A stretch of 64,000 nt of DNA from Mycoplasma leachii PG50. GTDB lineage: Bacteria; Bacillota_I; Bacilli_A; Mycoplasmatales; Mycoplasmataceae. The stretch spans positions 1 to 64,000 of the forward strand of contig NC_014751.1 in assembly GCF_000183365.1 (NCBI RefSeq). The letters run 5' to 3'. The position numbers and the translations under genes are program-made. Below the pieces are notes generated by a model that did not search any database, was not told the DNA's origin, and worked only from the letters and a program-made list of their open reading frames with translations. This document shows, piece by piece, positions 63,533-64,000 of the stretch. Every line of letters starts with the position of its first letter. Position 1 is the stretch's first letter.

Positions 63533-63729
63533 TTTTATTATCCTTTCTATAAGCTTTTTTTAAGCTTTGATTTGTAAGGATTTAGAAAAAACGAAAAAAG
63601 CAACCTAAGTGGTTGCTTGTGTAAAACAAAAAACATTATCTAAAATAACGTTTTTTGATATGGTTTCAATTCTGTTAAAAGACTTGAAAAAATTAATTAA
63701 TTTTTCGATGTTAAATTAATTTTAACATA
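63533..63729 (-). promoter_or_regulatory. Element leader copy 3 (minus strand)
   Basis: Read on the minus strand: extended -10 TATGTTAAAAT at 63729-63719, palindrome AAAAATTAATTAATTTTT at 63705-63688, hairpin CAAAAAACGTTAT/ATAATGTTTTTTG, terminator AAGCAACC-ACTTA-GGTTGCTTTTTT at about 63617-63593, then CTAAATCCTTACAAATCA and the ribosome binding site. It lacks one T in the hairpin loop compared with copies 1 and 2. It drives the VirB6-like/traE operon. Confidence 0.85.
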
Positions 63730-63809
63730 AATAATTAGTCTTTTTAAGAGAAATTTAGTCAAGATGATTTAAAATTTGAAACTAATTTTTAAATAATAGT
63801 TATTTAACA

Positions 63810-64000
63810 TTATTTTCAATAACTAGGTTTTAATTTAGGAAATCTTTTAATTGTATATGGTAATCGATCATGTTTAAAAATACCATTTCAAGCAATAATT
63901 TCTTCTACTTTTCAACCTTGCTTTTTTCATTTCTCATAATCATATTCATCATATGAATCGTCGTCAACTAAAAGCGCTTTTTTATTAACTCTTTTTTCAT
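63810..64000 (-). CDS. Partial gene running off the window end
   Basis: The 3' part of a gene whose start lies beyond 64000. The visible 62 residues read EKRVNKKALLVDDDSYDEYD, then EKWKKQGWKVEEIIAWNGIF and end RLPYTIKRFPKLKPSYWK. Four TGA codons are Trp. I do not recognise a family from this tail. It is upstream of leader copy 3 on the same strand, so it belongs to the previous operon of the element. Confidence 0.7.

Larger units (their letters stand above)
46434..64000. mobile_element. Part of an integrative conjugative element (type IV secretion genes)
   Basis: From the first copy of a repeated leader (46434) to the window end the content changes to conjugation and accessory genes: HU-like protein, DUF285 proteins, two SSB-like proteins, a VirB2-like small membrane protein, a large surface protein, a VirB4/TraE ATPase, two membrane proteins of the TraE neighbourhood and a VirB6-like protein. 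The minus-strand order (multi-pass protein, small membrane protein, coiled coil, VirB4) matches known mollicute ICE backbones. The left boundary is approximate, the right end, VirD4/TraG and the recombinase are outside the window. Confidence 0.75.

Noticed and set aside
63228..63563. Plus-strand frame at the start of the VirB6-like gene
   Set aside because: It is antisense to the membrane segments of that gene and lacks its own signals.
1..64000. tRNA and rRNA genes
   Set aside because: No cloverleaf with GTTCGA-type T loops or rRNA-like GC-rich blocks was found in any intergenic region; only the SRP RNA and one unassigned small RNA are supported.

Overview
The window is AT-rich DNA from a mollicute. 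TGA must be read as tryptophan throughout (genetic code 4), because most genes are only intact on that reading. It opens at the chromosomal origin with dnaA and dnaN. Gene order, lipoprotein style, DUF285/PARCEL-type repeat proteins and mollicute conjugation genes point to the Mycoplasma mycoides/capricolum group. That assignment is inference from content; no database was searched.

1-15.9 kb is housekeeping DNA: oriC, dnaA, dnaN, rnmV, rsmA, a coiled-coil membrane protein, the SRP RNA, tadA, then a tight operon dnaX-recR-tmk-holB-trmN6 followed by an RpiR-type regulator and tilS. A DUF3800 gene faces tilS and has a small structured RNA directly in front of it. ftsH follows. 15.9-21.3 kb (minus strand) carries an AAA_14/DUF4143 ATPase with iterated upstream repeats, an AEC-family permease with a D-lactate dehydrogenase, and a decayed DUF285 surface-protein gene.

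21.3-32.1 kb holds a 1,798-residue FtsX-type ABC permease, a divergent 1,050-residue membrane-anchored protein, hslO and an ABC ATPase that probably partners the permease. 32.1-34.5 kb has azoR, a cold-shock protein and rpsF-ssb-rpsR. A 42-bp tandem array carrying 21 TATAATA motifs precedes an AlbA_2-domain gene at 34.7-36.6 kb. 36.8-41.4 kb is a hexitol operon mixing mannitol-type PTS genes with a sorbitol-6-phosphate dehydrogenase. 41.4-46.3 kb is a lipoprotein paralogue cluster broken by an IS3-family element.

From about 46.4 kb to the window end lies part of an integrative conjugative element. It encodes an HU-like protein, three DUF285 proteins, two SSB-like proteins, a VirB2-like small membrane protein, a 1,663-residue surface protein, a VirB4/TraE ATPase and a VirB6-like multi-pass protein that carries an E3-binding-domain-like motif. 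Three gene sets, two on plus and one on minus, each start with the same leader of about 200 bp: extended -10 promoter, 18-bp palindrome, hairpin and intrinsic terminator. This looks like a shared switch for the element. Short TATATC-rich dyads separate many of its cistrons. VirD4/TraG, a relaxase or recombinase, and the far end are not in the window. No tRNA, rRNA or CRISPR array was seen.
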